From contig NC_088347.1 in the NCBI RefSeq assembly GCF_036884655.1, forward strand, positions 13,574,001-13,638,000: 64,000 nucleotides of DNA, written 5' to 3'. Shown here one piece after another: positions 13,401 to 25,400 of this stretch. The notes under the pieces were generated by a model that saw only the letters and a list, made by a program, of their open reading frames with translations, did no database searches and had not been told where the DNA came from. A program made the translations under genes and the position numbers. The first letter of the stretch is position 1. Each line of letters begins with the position of its first letter. The DNA comes from Musa acuminata AAA Group (Eukaryota; Streptophyta; Magnoliopsida; Zingiberales; Musaceae).

Positions 13401-16400
13401 CTCAGCACGTGAAACAGAAGTCTCCGGTAGACTTCTAGTGAGGATCATGATCCAATCAACGTCTTAGTGTAACCTCGAGGGACTCGACCAATCACACTAA
13501 GCCCAAAAGGTAGGCAACTCTTGCCGATCATAACCCCTTGTGATTCCCGTCCTGTTCGACCTCCGAATCACCATGGTTTCGAGGGACTCGACCAACCATG
13601 ATGTTCGGTTAAGTCAACACCATCGTTACAAGATGAGTCTGATTCGATGATATACCCTCGAGGGACTCGACCAGGCATACTATATCCTCAAGTCACCGGT
13701 GACATCTCTATATCGTAGGCAAGATAACGAATCGTGATATAGGTGAGTCTCGAGGGGTAAAACTATCATAATAACTCATATCAAGATTTATGTATGCAGC
13801 GGTGCATCTCTATGCCCTATGATCGTCCATCTCGTCCTCGTTGGTTCTATCGACATCTCGACGCATCTCTATGCATCGCGATCGTTCGTCTCGTGGGTCC
13901 CGCTATCGCTTCCACGCTCCAGCCGGGCCTTCTCGTGTGATTACAGCTTAATCATAGGGCACGTAGGCCCGACAATAAACGAGAAATAAAATAGAGACTC
14001 GTAGGCTCCAATAATAATAATCACAAGTACACACATCACACGGTTCATGATCATCCGTCCACATATCATACATCACATGTATGAATTATCATCATTTAGG
14101 ACTACTAGGTAATAAAAAAAATAATAATCAATTAAACCTTTTAATTAATTAATATTTTCTGAAATAAGGGACATGCATGAAATTTTCTAAATTATGAGAG
14201 GTATTTTAGTAATTTGGAAAATGGATAGAATCGGAAATTTCGTAAATTCATAGTGGTAAAATTGTTTTTTGCCCAAAACCCTAATAGGCTTCTCTTTCTC
14301 CCTTGTTGCTGTCGTCGTTGTCGTCGCCACCACCCTACCGGCGGCGACCTGTGCGGCGGGGGCGTAGCCCCTACTTGCGAGCGACTCGCCCGTGGGCGGC
14401 GCCGCCCCTGCAGGTGGGCGCCCTCGCGGGCTAGCACACCTCCGGGCATCACCGCCTCCGTGGGCAGTTCTGCGCGCGGGGCAGCGCTCGCAGGCGGTGC
14501 TGCTTCGCTGAGCGATCGCCCCTTGGGGGGGTTTTGCCCGCGGGCGCAATGATAGCAGGCGTCGCTGCCCTGCGGTGCCTCAGCCTGCCTGCGCAACGGC
14601 TGTAGGCGCCTCACCCCGCGGTGCCTCTACCTGCGGGCGTAGTGCCCGCACGCAGGTAGTCGCCGTGCCTGCGGCCCTACCTGATGGCGTGATTGCAGGG
14701 GCCCTGCCTGCATGTAGTCGGCCTTGCGGTTGCTACTGCAAGCAGCCTGCCTGCACGCAGATGGTAGCGCTGCCATCTGCAACGGCAGCAATAATTGTTG
14801 CCCTTTCTTTATTTTGCGTCAACGATTTTGACACCAAAATTCCTCCTAAAACCCAACATATGCAGTTCAAAACCAATCTATCGCATGAACAACCTGGCTC
14901 TGATACCACTGCTGGGAAATCTTTGGGGGCGACATCACATGCGCAGCGGAAGAACAGAAAACAAAATCCCCTATTCCCAAAGAGATGTTCGTCGTCGTAT
15001 GAAGATTGGTGTGTAAAAATCCGTGAAACTTAAAACTGCGTATAGAAATAGATTGTATTACCAGGGAGATTTTATATCCCTATTTCCTTGTAGATCTCTA
15101 GGAGAAGGTGAAGGAGGTCAAGCGCCCTCCTCTCTAGTGGTGATCCACATAGTAGGGCTACGACGACCCTCCTCAAAACTTCAGGCCTGCTCTGAGGTGG
15201 AGAATAGGAGAGGCAAGCAAAAGCTCTAGCTTATGAACTACTGAATCTCTCCTATTTATAGAGGTCCCCTATCAAACCCTAATGGATCCTCCTTTATTGG
15301 GTATTGGATCTGCATCCAACTACCCAAGCCTCTTAGATTTGTGGATCTCTATCCAATAATCTCTCATAGGCTCTTATTGGATCTCATTTATAGGATCCAA
15401 TAATTCAGGGGCTTATTGGATATTCAATAAGATAGGGGCTCCGGCGGATATCTCATATCCGTATCTCTACTCATCGCAGTGCCTACCATATGTGTGTGAC
15501 CCTCTAGGCCTAATATCGAGCTGGCCGTGAGTTATACTTGTCAGAACTTCTTCTGGCTTTGTGAATTATTATCTCCATAATAATTCACTTGACTCATCGA
15601 CTGCGGACGTACTAGGCCATTACGTCACTGTCCCCAGACGATACAGGGGAATCCAATCCATTGGACCTATTTGTCCTCAATTATCGTGTACCTATAGTCC
15701 CTCATCCATTTAATATCCCAAAGACCGTATATTAGGCATGGTGCTATCAGACCAATACGGTTTCTACTCGAGTCTCACTATAATTGGATTCTCCTTGAGA
15801 ACTCTTTCTCTCTCAATCCGAATGACCCTGGTCAGGGTTTTTTGTCTGAGTAATAATATATGAGATATTCCTTTCATGACACCGAGAGTGGATGATCCTC
15901 TATCGACACTCAATAGCCCTTGTAAGGTTGACTACCATTCCCAATGACCGGCTGTACAAGATCTGGGACATCCAAATCTGTAAGTCCGGTATCAAAGAAT
16001 AGAGTACTCATACAGGACATCCTTGGTGTCTTAAGTCTAAGGACCAGATACACCATTAGGACTACGGAATCGTTGTATGATAATAAGGTATCATCAACCA
16101 TCTAGCATTTCGTAAGCGGATCAATCAGTGAACTCATTCTCCAATAAGCACCTGTACTGTATCCCTAGTGTCCCCACACGAGCAGCTATGAGACCAGCTG
16201 TATCCATCATATGAACGGGTATATAGCATATCAGTCTGTCTGGTTATCTCGATGTCCCTCTCGAGTAACCTATGATCGGGATTATTTAGGATCTGTGTTT
16301 AAAGGCGAATCGGTCTCATTATCGTGGTCTTATCACGATCCGATTTCTATTGCACAAATTCAAGGACATTGCAATATATATATACATATATGCAATAGTC

Positions 16401-19400
16401 AATATATAGTGATAAATGCCAAAATATAATAAGCAAAAAGATTTCTTGTCAAGTCACACGTGCCATCACTCACGTGATTGGTTTGTTGGGCACCTATGAC
16501 TAGCAGCCTGAATTATGAGTTAGAAAGAAGAAGAAAATAAGATAAATAAATAAAATTTGATGTGGAAGATTAGGAGAATTTGAAGGATGGAAGGAGGAAA
16601 GTGTTAGGAAATCTAGGGGCGACATCACATGCGTAGCGGAAGAACAGAAAATAAAAAACCCAAATTTCCCAAAAAGATATTCGTCGTCGTGAGAAGATTG
16701 GTGCGAAAAGACCCGTAAAATATAAATCCACTTGTGAGATATTGTTTTACTTAGGGAGATCGTATATCCTTGAATCCCTATAGATTTGTAGGAGAGGATG
16801 AAGGAGTTCAAGTTCCCTCCTCTCTAGTGGTGATCCACATAATAGGGTTGCGACGACGCTCCTGCGGGCGTTGTGCTCGCAAGCAACATCCACTGGCTTT
16901 GTCGCTTCCGTTGCAGGCGCATTGCCTATGAGCAGGCGACTCTCCCCGCGGGCGATCGTGCCGCCTGCCTACGGGCGTCGCCCTTGCAAATGGCTCTGCC
17001 TGTGCGTAGATGGTAACCAAGGCTACCATCTATGAGGGCAACAACAGTTGCTGCCCTTTCTCACTTTTGCGTCAATGATTTTGACGTCAAAAGTTTTTCT
17101 AAAATATAACACAAAGTTTAAAATCAATCTTTCGCACGAACAACCTGGCTCTGATACCATTGTTGGGAAATCTAGGGGCGACATCATATTCGCAGCAGAA
17201 GAACAGAAAACAAAAAACCCAAATTTCCTAAAAATATGTTTGTTGTTGTACGAAGATTGATGCGAAAAAATCTGCAAAACTTAAATCCACAAACGAGATA
17301 GTGTTTTACCTAGGGAGATCGTATATCCCTGAGTCCCTCCAGATCTGTAGGAGAGGATGAAGGAGTTCAAGTGCCCTCCTCTCTAGCGGTGATTTACACA
17401 GCAGGGATGCGACAACGCTCCTCAAATCGTTGTCCAAATCTCCACACTTGTTATTTGAGAAAGAGAAGGAGAGAGGAGAATAGGAGGTGACAACCAGGAA
17501 GTCCCAGCCTATTAGCCTTTGGTTCCCTCCTATTTATAGATGGATACTGCCCTATTGGGTACTGGATCTCCATCCAATTACTTAAGCCTATAAGATTAGT
17601 GGGTCTCTACCTAATAATCTCTTATTAGCTTCTTATTGGATCTTATCTATAGGATCCAATAATTCAGGAGCTTATTAGATATTCAATAAGATAGGGGCTC
17701 CGACGGATATCTTATATCCGAACCTCTACTCGTCGCAATATCTACTATATGTGTGTGATCCTCTAAGCCTAATATCGAGTTGGCTGTGAGTTATATCTGT
17801 CAGAAATCTTTCTGGCTCATTGAATTATTATCTCCATAATAATTCACTCGACTTATCGATTACGGACGTACTAGGCCACTACGCCGTAGTCTCCAGACGA
17901 TACGAGGGAATCCAATCCTTTGGATCTATTTGTCCTTAGTTACTGTATACCTATAGTCTCTCATCCATCTAATATTTTAGAGATTGAATACCGGACATGG
18001 TGCTGTCAAGTCCTTACGGTTTCTCCTCGAGTTTTGTTCTAATCGGATTCTTCCAGAGAACTCTTTCTCTCTCAATCTGAATGACCTTGGTTAAGGATTT
18101 GTTTGAGCAAGAACACATGAGATATTCCTCTCATGATACCGAGAGCGGATGATCCTCTATCGATACTCAATAGCCCTCGTAAGGTTGGCTGCCACTCCCG
18201 ATGACAGGCTGTGCTAGATCTGAAACTTCCAAACATATAAGTCCAGTATCAAAGAGTGGAGTACTCATACAGGACATCCTTGGTGTCTCAAGTCTAAGGA
18301 CCAAGTATACCATTAGGACGACGAAATCGCTGTTTGAAAATCAGGTATCATCAACCATCCAGCATTTTGTGAGCGGATCAATCAGTGAACTCATTTTCTA
18401 ATGAGCACTTGCACTGTAGCCCTAGTGTCCCCACACGAGCAACTATGAGACCAGCCTCCTCCATCATATGGACGGGTATACAGTATACCAATTTGTCCGG
18501 TTATCTCGATGTATCTCTCGAGTAACCTATGATCTGGGTTATTTAGAGTCTCTGTTTAAAAGTGAATCGATTTTATTATTATGATCTCATCACAATATGA
18601 TTCCCATTGCATAGATCCATGGACGTCACAATATATTTATGAATCAAGCAATATAAAATGAGAAAATACCATAATAATAGTAAGCAAAGAGATTATGTGT
18701 CATGTTACACGTGCCATCATTCATGTGATTGGCTTGTAGAGCACCTATGACTAATAAAAAGAATAATTTTGAGAGTTTTTCGAAGCATGTATTGTAGTGG
18801 TGAGTCAACTTAGCATTTGTGATTTCTCTTAGCATGATCTCAACAGCATGCAGATAGGCACGTTTGGATCTGCTTTATCTTGATTTCTGTGCTATCATAA
18901 TGGCATCTTCTTAATCTGTTGTACTCTCCTTTTAGGTTTCAACGTGCAATTCATCGCATTGATGTGTCAAACATCTGGATTTTCTCAATTATTCTGCTCA
19001 CACCACAGCATCAAATTGATCCATTATCGTTTTCTCTATAAGGTTTCGGCAAGTGATAACTATATTCACATGTACATGTGGTCTTATCTAGGCTGGGTCT
19101 GTTTTTAGACCATCGGTGAAGTGGTTTGCTCTTGTTTATCTTGCTTAGTGGTCATAATTGTCTCATCTTTCTTGTCCTTCACAAGACAGCAACTGGCTGC
19201 TATGTAAACTTGGTCTTCTATGCTGTTCTCGTATTTCTTTTTTGGTTTTTCATGCTGAAGCCTGCTGATACATACTAGGTTAAACAGCTGTCCATTAAAA
19301 AGCTGTCTGTAAGTGCTTTTTAATTTTTGTGGCATTTGTGAAATGCGTAAGAAAAAGTTTCATTTTTGTTTCCTTTTTTGTATTTATTTTATCTTTAGTC

Positions 19401-22400
19401 CACTTGTCAGATCTAGATCAATAATTGTTAGGCATGACATTCCTAGATCTGATGATGCATGTTTGTCCCATCTCTGTAGGAAAGAAGTGGATTTCATTGC
19501 ACTAAAGCAAACAAGTAAAGTGAATATAATAGTTCAGAAAGTTCTGCAAGATCATCAGAATGGTCGGATACCACTCACAAATGATTATCCTAAAATTGGA
19601 AGAGTTGCTGCTGATTTAGTACATTTGGATGGAAGAGAGGATGACCATCCTAATAATTGTCAAGCTGCAATTTCTCAAGATTTGTCAAGTGGAGGTTCCA
19701 TGTCACGTCATTCTTCAAGATGTACCAGTATTAATTCAAGTATGAAGAACACTATTGAGAAACAACCTCAGCAAGCACTGTCATCCTTTTATCCATCTGT
19801 CAGAAAATTGTTCTATTCCACTGCGACTCAGCCCAAGAAATTGCCATCTGACTCTCAAGAGTCCGAGGGTTCTCTTCCAGCAGGAGATGAAGATGTCTGT
19901 GATAAGGCAACATGTCCTGGAAATTCAAAAAAGAGTCAACCTGTTAAAAAGGGTACAAATAAGGTGGTAAACCGGGAACAACTTGCTCGCATATATGATG
20001 AAGTACTCATTGTTGATAATATCTCAAGAGCTAAAGAAGTAGTCCAGTTACTGACTACAGAGTACAAGCATTTTTTTCATGCATGCGACACTGAGGTTTG
20101 TTAACCAAAACATATGTATTAGCTAGTAATAATTTAACCACTGAGGTTGCTTGGAGCATACTGATTTTGATATAAATATTAGTATTTGTACTTTGTTTAG
20201 AACAAGGGCCTGAATGTATTATATCCAAGCACTTGATAGTAACTGCAATTTCATTTGCTGAGCTGTATAGAGGGCACCCTCACTAGTTGTTGGGCCATTG
20301 ATACCCCCGTTATTGTTCTAGTATAAATATTTCAGGTCTTCGACTACCTCTCTTTGCACCAGTGATCAGAATATGTTATCTCCCATAATTGGGGCACAGC
20401 AGGTCTTAGTTGACCTTGTTTTTGACAATCTTTCTTCCTAAATATTCAGGAATGCATATTTTTTCTTATTAGTTCACACTTTTATTAGAACATTTATGTA
20501 TAATGAAACTACACTTCTACCAGAACATTGTTGTCTTGATGGCACCACACTTCTATTGATTGATTGCTTGATGACACTACAGTTCTATCATAATATTGAT
20601 GTCTTGATGACAATAACTTTTAAATATTTAAATAAACTGTCTCCTAATTTTTTGTAATTATCTATCCATTAAAAAAAATTACAGTCAGTGTCTTGTTATC
20701 AAGTCTTCTCGTTTTCGTCTCTTTATTCTTTGGTAGCATTTTTAGACATAGTTAACTTCATAAAATAGCAGATTGGTTATGATATCTGTGTCAGTGCTTG
20801 TAGTATTATTCACTCTTTAGATCATTTCTTTCTTTCGACTTCATGAGTGTTTGTAGAGTTTTATGTCTTGTTGTTTGTTGCTTGTGTTTGTTGATGTATC
20901 TCAACCATAATTATAGAAAAATGTTTGCATTTGAAGATTTAAATAGATTTTAAAGGTCCTTCATGACCTTAGGTTTCTTAATTTTCTTTCAGTCATGTGT
21001 TTCATCTTATATGAAATGATTTTGTCTCCCTTAGGTGGCCAACATTGATGTGAAGGTGGAGACGCCAGTTGGCCATGGAGAGATCATATGCTTTAGTATC
21101 TACTCTGGTCCTCAAGCAAATTTTGGAAATGGTAGATCTTGTGTCTGGGTTGATGTGCTGGATGGTGGGAAGGATGTGTTGGAGGAGTTCATTCCATTTT
21201 TTGAAGACTCATCTATCAAGAAGGTGGTATTGTTTGGGAGTTTGATCATTTCCAAATGCTAAATGCCTATTGTGAATCCTGTATTAGTCAATGTTGTGTT
21301 CATTTATCATAATACATGTGATTTTTGGTTAATAGTATAATGTAATATGTTCTTTATTGATGGCAAATATCAAGGGCTTGTTTTGTAGATTCCCATATTC
21401 TTTTTAGTCTTCTGTGCTATCAAGCCCTTTAAATTGTTTGGAGCCAGTACTTTTGTCTTTTTTCCCCCCTGTTGAATACATCTGTGTTTTTGTTGAAGCT
21501 TATAGTATAATGAATTTATTCTTGCCTTTTAGGTGTGGCATAATTACAGCTTTGATAGTCATGCGCTAAGAAACCATGGGATCAATCTGTCTGGGTTCCA
21601 TGCAGATACCATGCATCTTGCACGGCTTTGGGATTCTTCCAGAAGAATTAATGGAGGGTATTCACTTGAAGCACTAACAAGTGATCCAAATATCATGTCT
21701 ACAAAAGGATTTCACGTTGCTGATGAACTAATCATGGGAAAGATATCGATGAAATCTATCTTTGGTAAGAAAAAGTTAAAGAAGGATGGTTCTGAGGGGA
21801 AACTTATCGCTCTTGCACCTACTGATGTTCTTCAGAGAGAAGAACGAAAATTATGGGTCTGTTATTCTGCTTTAGATTCTATAAGCACCTATGAACTTTT
21901 TGATAACTTGAAAGCAAAGCTTCTGGATATGCAATGGTCTCTTGATGGTGTTAATAGAGGAACAATGTATGATTTCTATGAAGAGTACTGGTGCCCTTTT
22001 GGTAGTCTATTAGTGCAAATGGAATCTGAAGGAATGCTTGTTGATCGAGAATATCTTTCAGAGATCGAAAAACTTGCTATTGCTGAAACGGAAATAGCTG
22101 CAGACAAATTTAGGAAGTGGGCATCAAAGTACTGTCCTGATGCTAAATATATGAATGTGGGAAGTAATGTTCAAATCCGTCAGTTATTTTTTGGTGGCAC
22201 ACTGAATAGGTGCTTGCATTTCTCCCTTCATTCCTTGAAAGTCATCTTTTAAAATCAGCACTTGAATTTGTATCTTTTCTTGTTCTATTTCTATGTCATC
22301 ATCTGTCCCAAACACATTGGTTATTGTTAAGTAGTAAGGTTCTTGACGAGTTGTTTTAGTTTTGACTTTTGAGACTAGTTTCCAAATCTTTTAGCTGTTT

Positions 22401-25400
22401 GTTTTTAACTATTTACAGGGTTTGTGATGAGTGTTCTAAAAGAGAGTTATAAAAGGTAACATTTGACTAGAAGTCGATAGTACTATTTGGAGATTGTTCA
22501 GTTGGAAGTAGTTGTAGATTGCCCTGAGTAATGATGGAAAACTCAGCTTTGACTTAACATGCACTTCAAGTGAACTTTAATTTATGAAGTTGTTCAAGAT
22601 AATGTGAAGCTCCACTAGTAAGATGAGAAGTTATCCCATAGTATTATTTTTATTTGTGATTCATATACTTAACATATGTTAATTTTTGTTGTATAATTGT
22701 GTGAAGCACTTGTGTAATCTTTACTTACTGAAAATCATGATGCACATAGAGGTTATATTACTCCATTTTCTCCTTTTTCCATGTCTTCTACATAATTAAG
22801 CAACATATGTGCCTCTTACTATATCATCAATGAATTAGATTTTCAACATAATTTATCTGTGGGAGTGATCAATTCAATGTTTTTAAAGCGCCAAGGTCCC
22901 TTTTTGCTCCAGGTGCTAGGAAGTTACCCAAGAAAAACACGGCATTTACCTTACAAAAATTATAAAATATAATTAAAGATAAAAATAATCATTAATATGA
23001 GTCATATCATTATATCAAAGCTAGAACTTATTGTTGTTCTGCCAAAAATTTTCACCTTTGGTATTTTTGTCAGAGAACACACAAATGACTAATCCTTTTA
23101 GATGTTTCTTGCTGATTCCTCTGGCAGACCTACATTTGTTCTTATACTTACTGTGTAATTTTAATTTCCATGTTAAATTAATTAATTAAGTCATACAATG
23201 TGAAAAGAAGAAGAGGGTGGAGAGAGACGACGAACGTGGAGGGTGAGGTATCACAGAGCATTGCAGTCAAGGTGTTTGATGCATGATGCATGTTCGTGAC
23301 CCTTTATCGATGTTATTCTCTATTTTGGTGTTTTCGAGTGTTTTCTTATAGGTAGCTTGTACGGATATGAAGTAGTAATTTTAGTCCCACTTTGCTATTG
23401 GTGGCATTTTTATTTTGTGTTTTCTGTACAGAACATGCAAGCGTTATTGGCAAAATGACATAATGTAGTTGTAGATGGCTGAAACAATTCTACTTTAGTG
23501 TGTTCTAGGCTTATTTATGGCTGACAGTCTTACGGTGTGAAATATCAGCTATCTCAACTCAACACTCTGAAACTCCCCTATGTGGCATTGGATCGGATGG
23601 AACTTCGAGTATGTCGAAGTCTGTGTCATTGCTTAGTCTTACACCCAGTGTGCATGATGGTTTAGTCTGTGATGGACTGCCTTGTACCTTTTGTCGCACA
23701 GCTTTGGAAGTCCATCTTTGTATTTCACACAGCTGTTTGCTTAAATGACTTTTTTTTTGCAACCCCGAGTTTCGCTTCCACTGACCTACCTTTTCCTTTA
23801 CAGGTCTCTATGGACTGCACGAGGTTATGGTTAGGTTGACCCTTTGATGACTGATATCGCAAGGGGTGTCCTATGGTCTGGGCAAGACCAACTCAGTTTA
23901 GAGGGGAGGAAGAGAGAGGGCAGACATAGACAATAGAGGGTGAGGGTGGGAAGAGGGAGGAGAGAGGTGAGTACCAATAACAATTATTATTGGCTATGGA
24001 TAAAGGAAAAGAAGAGAGGGGAGAGCAGAAAGAGAAGGATAAAGTCGGTGCTGGTCATAGAGAGAGGAGAGAAGAAAAGAAGAGGGAGGAAGAAACGAGG
24101 GGAGAGAGGGCAAGGGCAGCAGGCTGCTGGTTGAGCACAAAGGAGATGAGGAAAGAAGAAGAGCGAACAGGGAGGAGAGATGAAAAGCAGAAATGAAAAG
24201 TGGGGAGAAAGAAGAGCGAGGAAAGAGTAAATAGAAGGAAAAAGAGAGGGAAGGGAGAGAGGTGAGTACCAATAACAATTATTATTGGCTATGGATAAAG
24301 GAAAAGAAGAGAGGGGAGAGCAGAAAGAGAAGGATAAAGTCGGTGCTGGTCATAGAGAGAGGAGAGAAGAAAAGAAGAGGGAGGAAGAAACGAGGGGAGA
24401 GAGGGCAAGGGCAGCAGGCTGCTGGTTGAGCACAAAGGAGATGAGGAAAGAAGAAGAGCGAACAGGGAGGAGAGATGAAAAGCAGAAATGAAAAGTGGGG
24501 AGAAAGAAGAGCGAGGAAAGAGTAAATAGAAGGAAAAAGAGAGGGAAGGGAGAGACAAGGAGAGGATCATAGGTGAGTGCATGGACATCCAGCGCCTTAG
24601 CTGAAGCTCTCACCTGGCGAGCGCCTAGTTAAAGTCTCATTGTCCAGGGCTCATCGAGGTGTTTGGGCCTCGCCTTTCTCTAGTGCCTAGACAAATGCTT
24701 CTTTCGATAGTCTCTTTTCCTCGCTCCTATGGGAGGTTGGGGATTGGGATTCTTGGGGCTATATGTCTGATTTTAGATGCAGCTAACTGCTAATTTGCAC
24801 TGCTTTATAAGGATTCACAGAAATGAGTGGAGCTGACTCTAGTTTTACATGAGACGAATTTGGTGAGGATCCAACCTAAATCATGTTTCCAGGAATAAGT
24901 TATGAGCTAAATTGACATTCTTGTCTCAATGGTTTTCCGCATCCACAATAATTAAGCATACTACCTATCTCATTGACTGGTTATTTGACTATAGTTTACA
25001 TTGAGACTTGTATGATGGACCCAGTTTTTGTCAGATACACTCTAGGAGTTGGAGTGTTTTGCTGAACAGAAATTTGTTTGATGGTACCTGGTTTTTGCTT
25101 GGTTAACTCATTGTCTGTGTCTTTTTTAGGTTGGGGAGGGGGGTGGGGGGTGGTGATTGTGTTAAAGTAGTTCTGGCAACTGTAGTCTCTTTTTGAAGCC
25201 GTTTGCTCACTAATAAAAACAGCCACTCTTTTCGTATTAATTGACTAAAACATGTTTCAGCGTATCATTCATTACACTCATCTTTAAAGTTTATCTCTAC
25301 TTGTCTTTAATGTGAGCTGAATCTCATGTATCTTTTATTTCCATATATTTTGCAGAAAAGATCAAAATGAATGTTTGCCTGACTCAAAGTCATTTAAGGT

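Larger units (their letters stand above)
2679..16505 (-). mobile_element. Ty1/copia LTR retrotransposon A (degenerate, minus strand)
   Basis: Two LTRs (2679-4516 and 14910-16505) flank an internal region with, in minus-strand order, a PBS complementary to initiator tRNA-Met (14897-14908), a GC-rich leader, gag, protease, integrase, reverse transcriptase and RNase H. A purine-rich tract (minus strand AAGTGGGAGAT, ending at 4517) precedes the 3' LTR. Gene order PR-INT-RT-RH defines Ty1/copia. The ORFs are broken by stops and frameshifts, so it is dead. A second LTR element sits inside the integrase (6442-11307). Without it, gag-pol is about 3.9 kb, a normal copia length. The flanks do not form a target duplication, and the left LTR is chimeric. 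Confidence 0.9.
16602..18756 (-). mobile_element. copia element B (internally deleted, same family as A)
   Basis: Consists of the first 260 bp or so of a 3' LTR (16602-16863), a short GC-rich leader remnant (16864-17160) with a PBS (minus, 17148-17159), and a 5' LTR (17161-18756). All of gag-pol is gone. The flanks read GAAAG (16597-16601) and AAAAG (18757-18761), a probable 5-bp target duplication with one change. LTR subtype B differs from A, with CCCAAATTTCC where A has CCCCTATTCCC. Confidence 0.8.

Noticed and set aside
14192..14614. Overlapping Ala/Arg/Pro-rich ORFs
   Set aside because: They reflect the GC-rich leader of copia A, where stops are rare in several frames at once.
4517..14909. 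Endogenous pararetrovirus (badnavirus-like) insertion
   Set aside because: Gene order is protease-integrase-RT-RNase H between two LTRs with a tRNA-Met primer site. Integrase and LTRs rule out a pararetrovirus, and no movement or coat protein was seen.
23990..24588. Lys/Glu-rich and Ser/Leu/Phe-rich ORFs on both strands
   Set aside because: They are translations of a purine-rich tandem repeat within intron 4.
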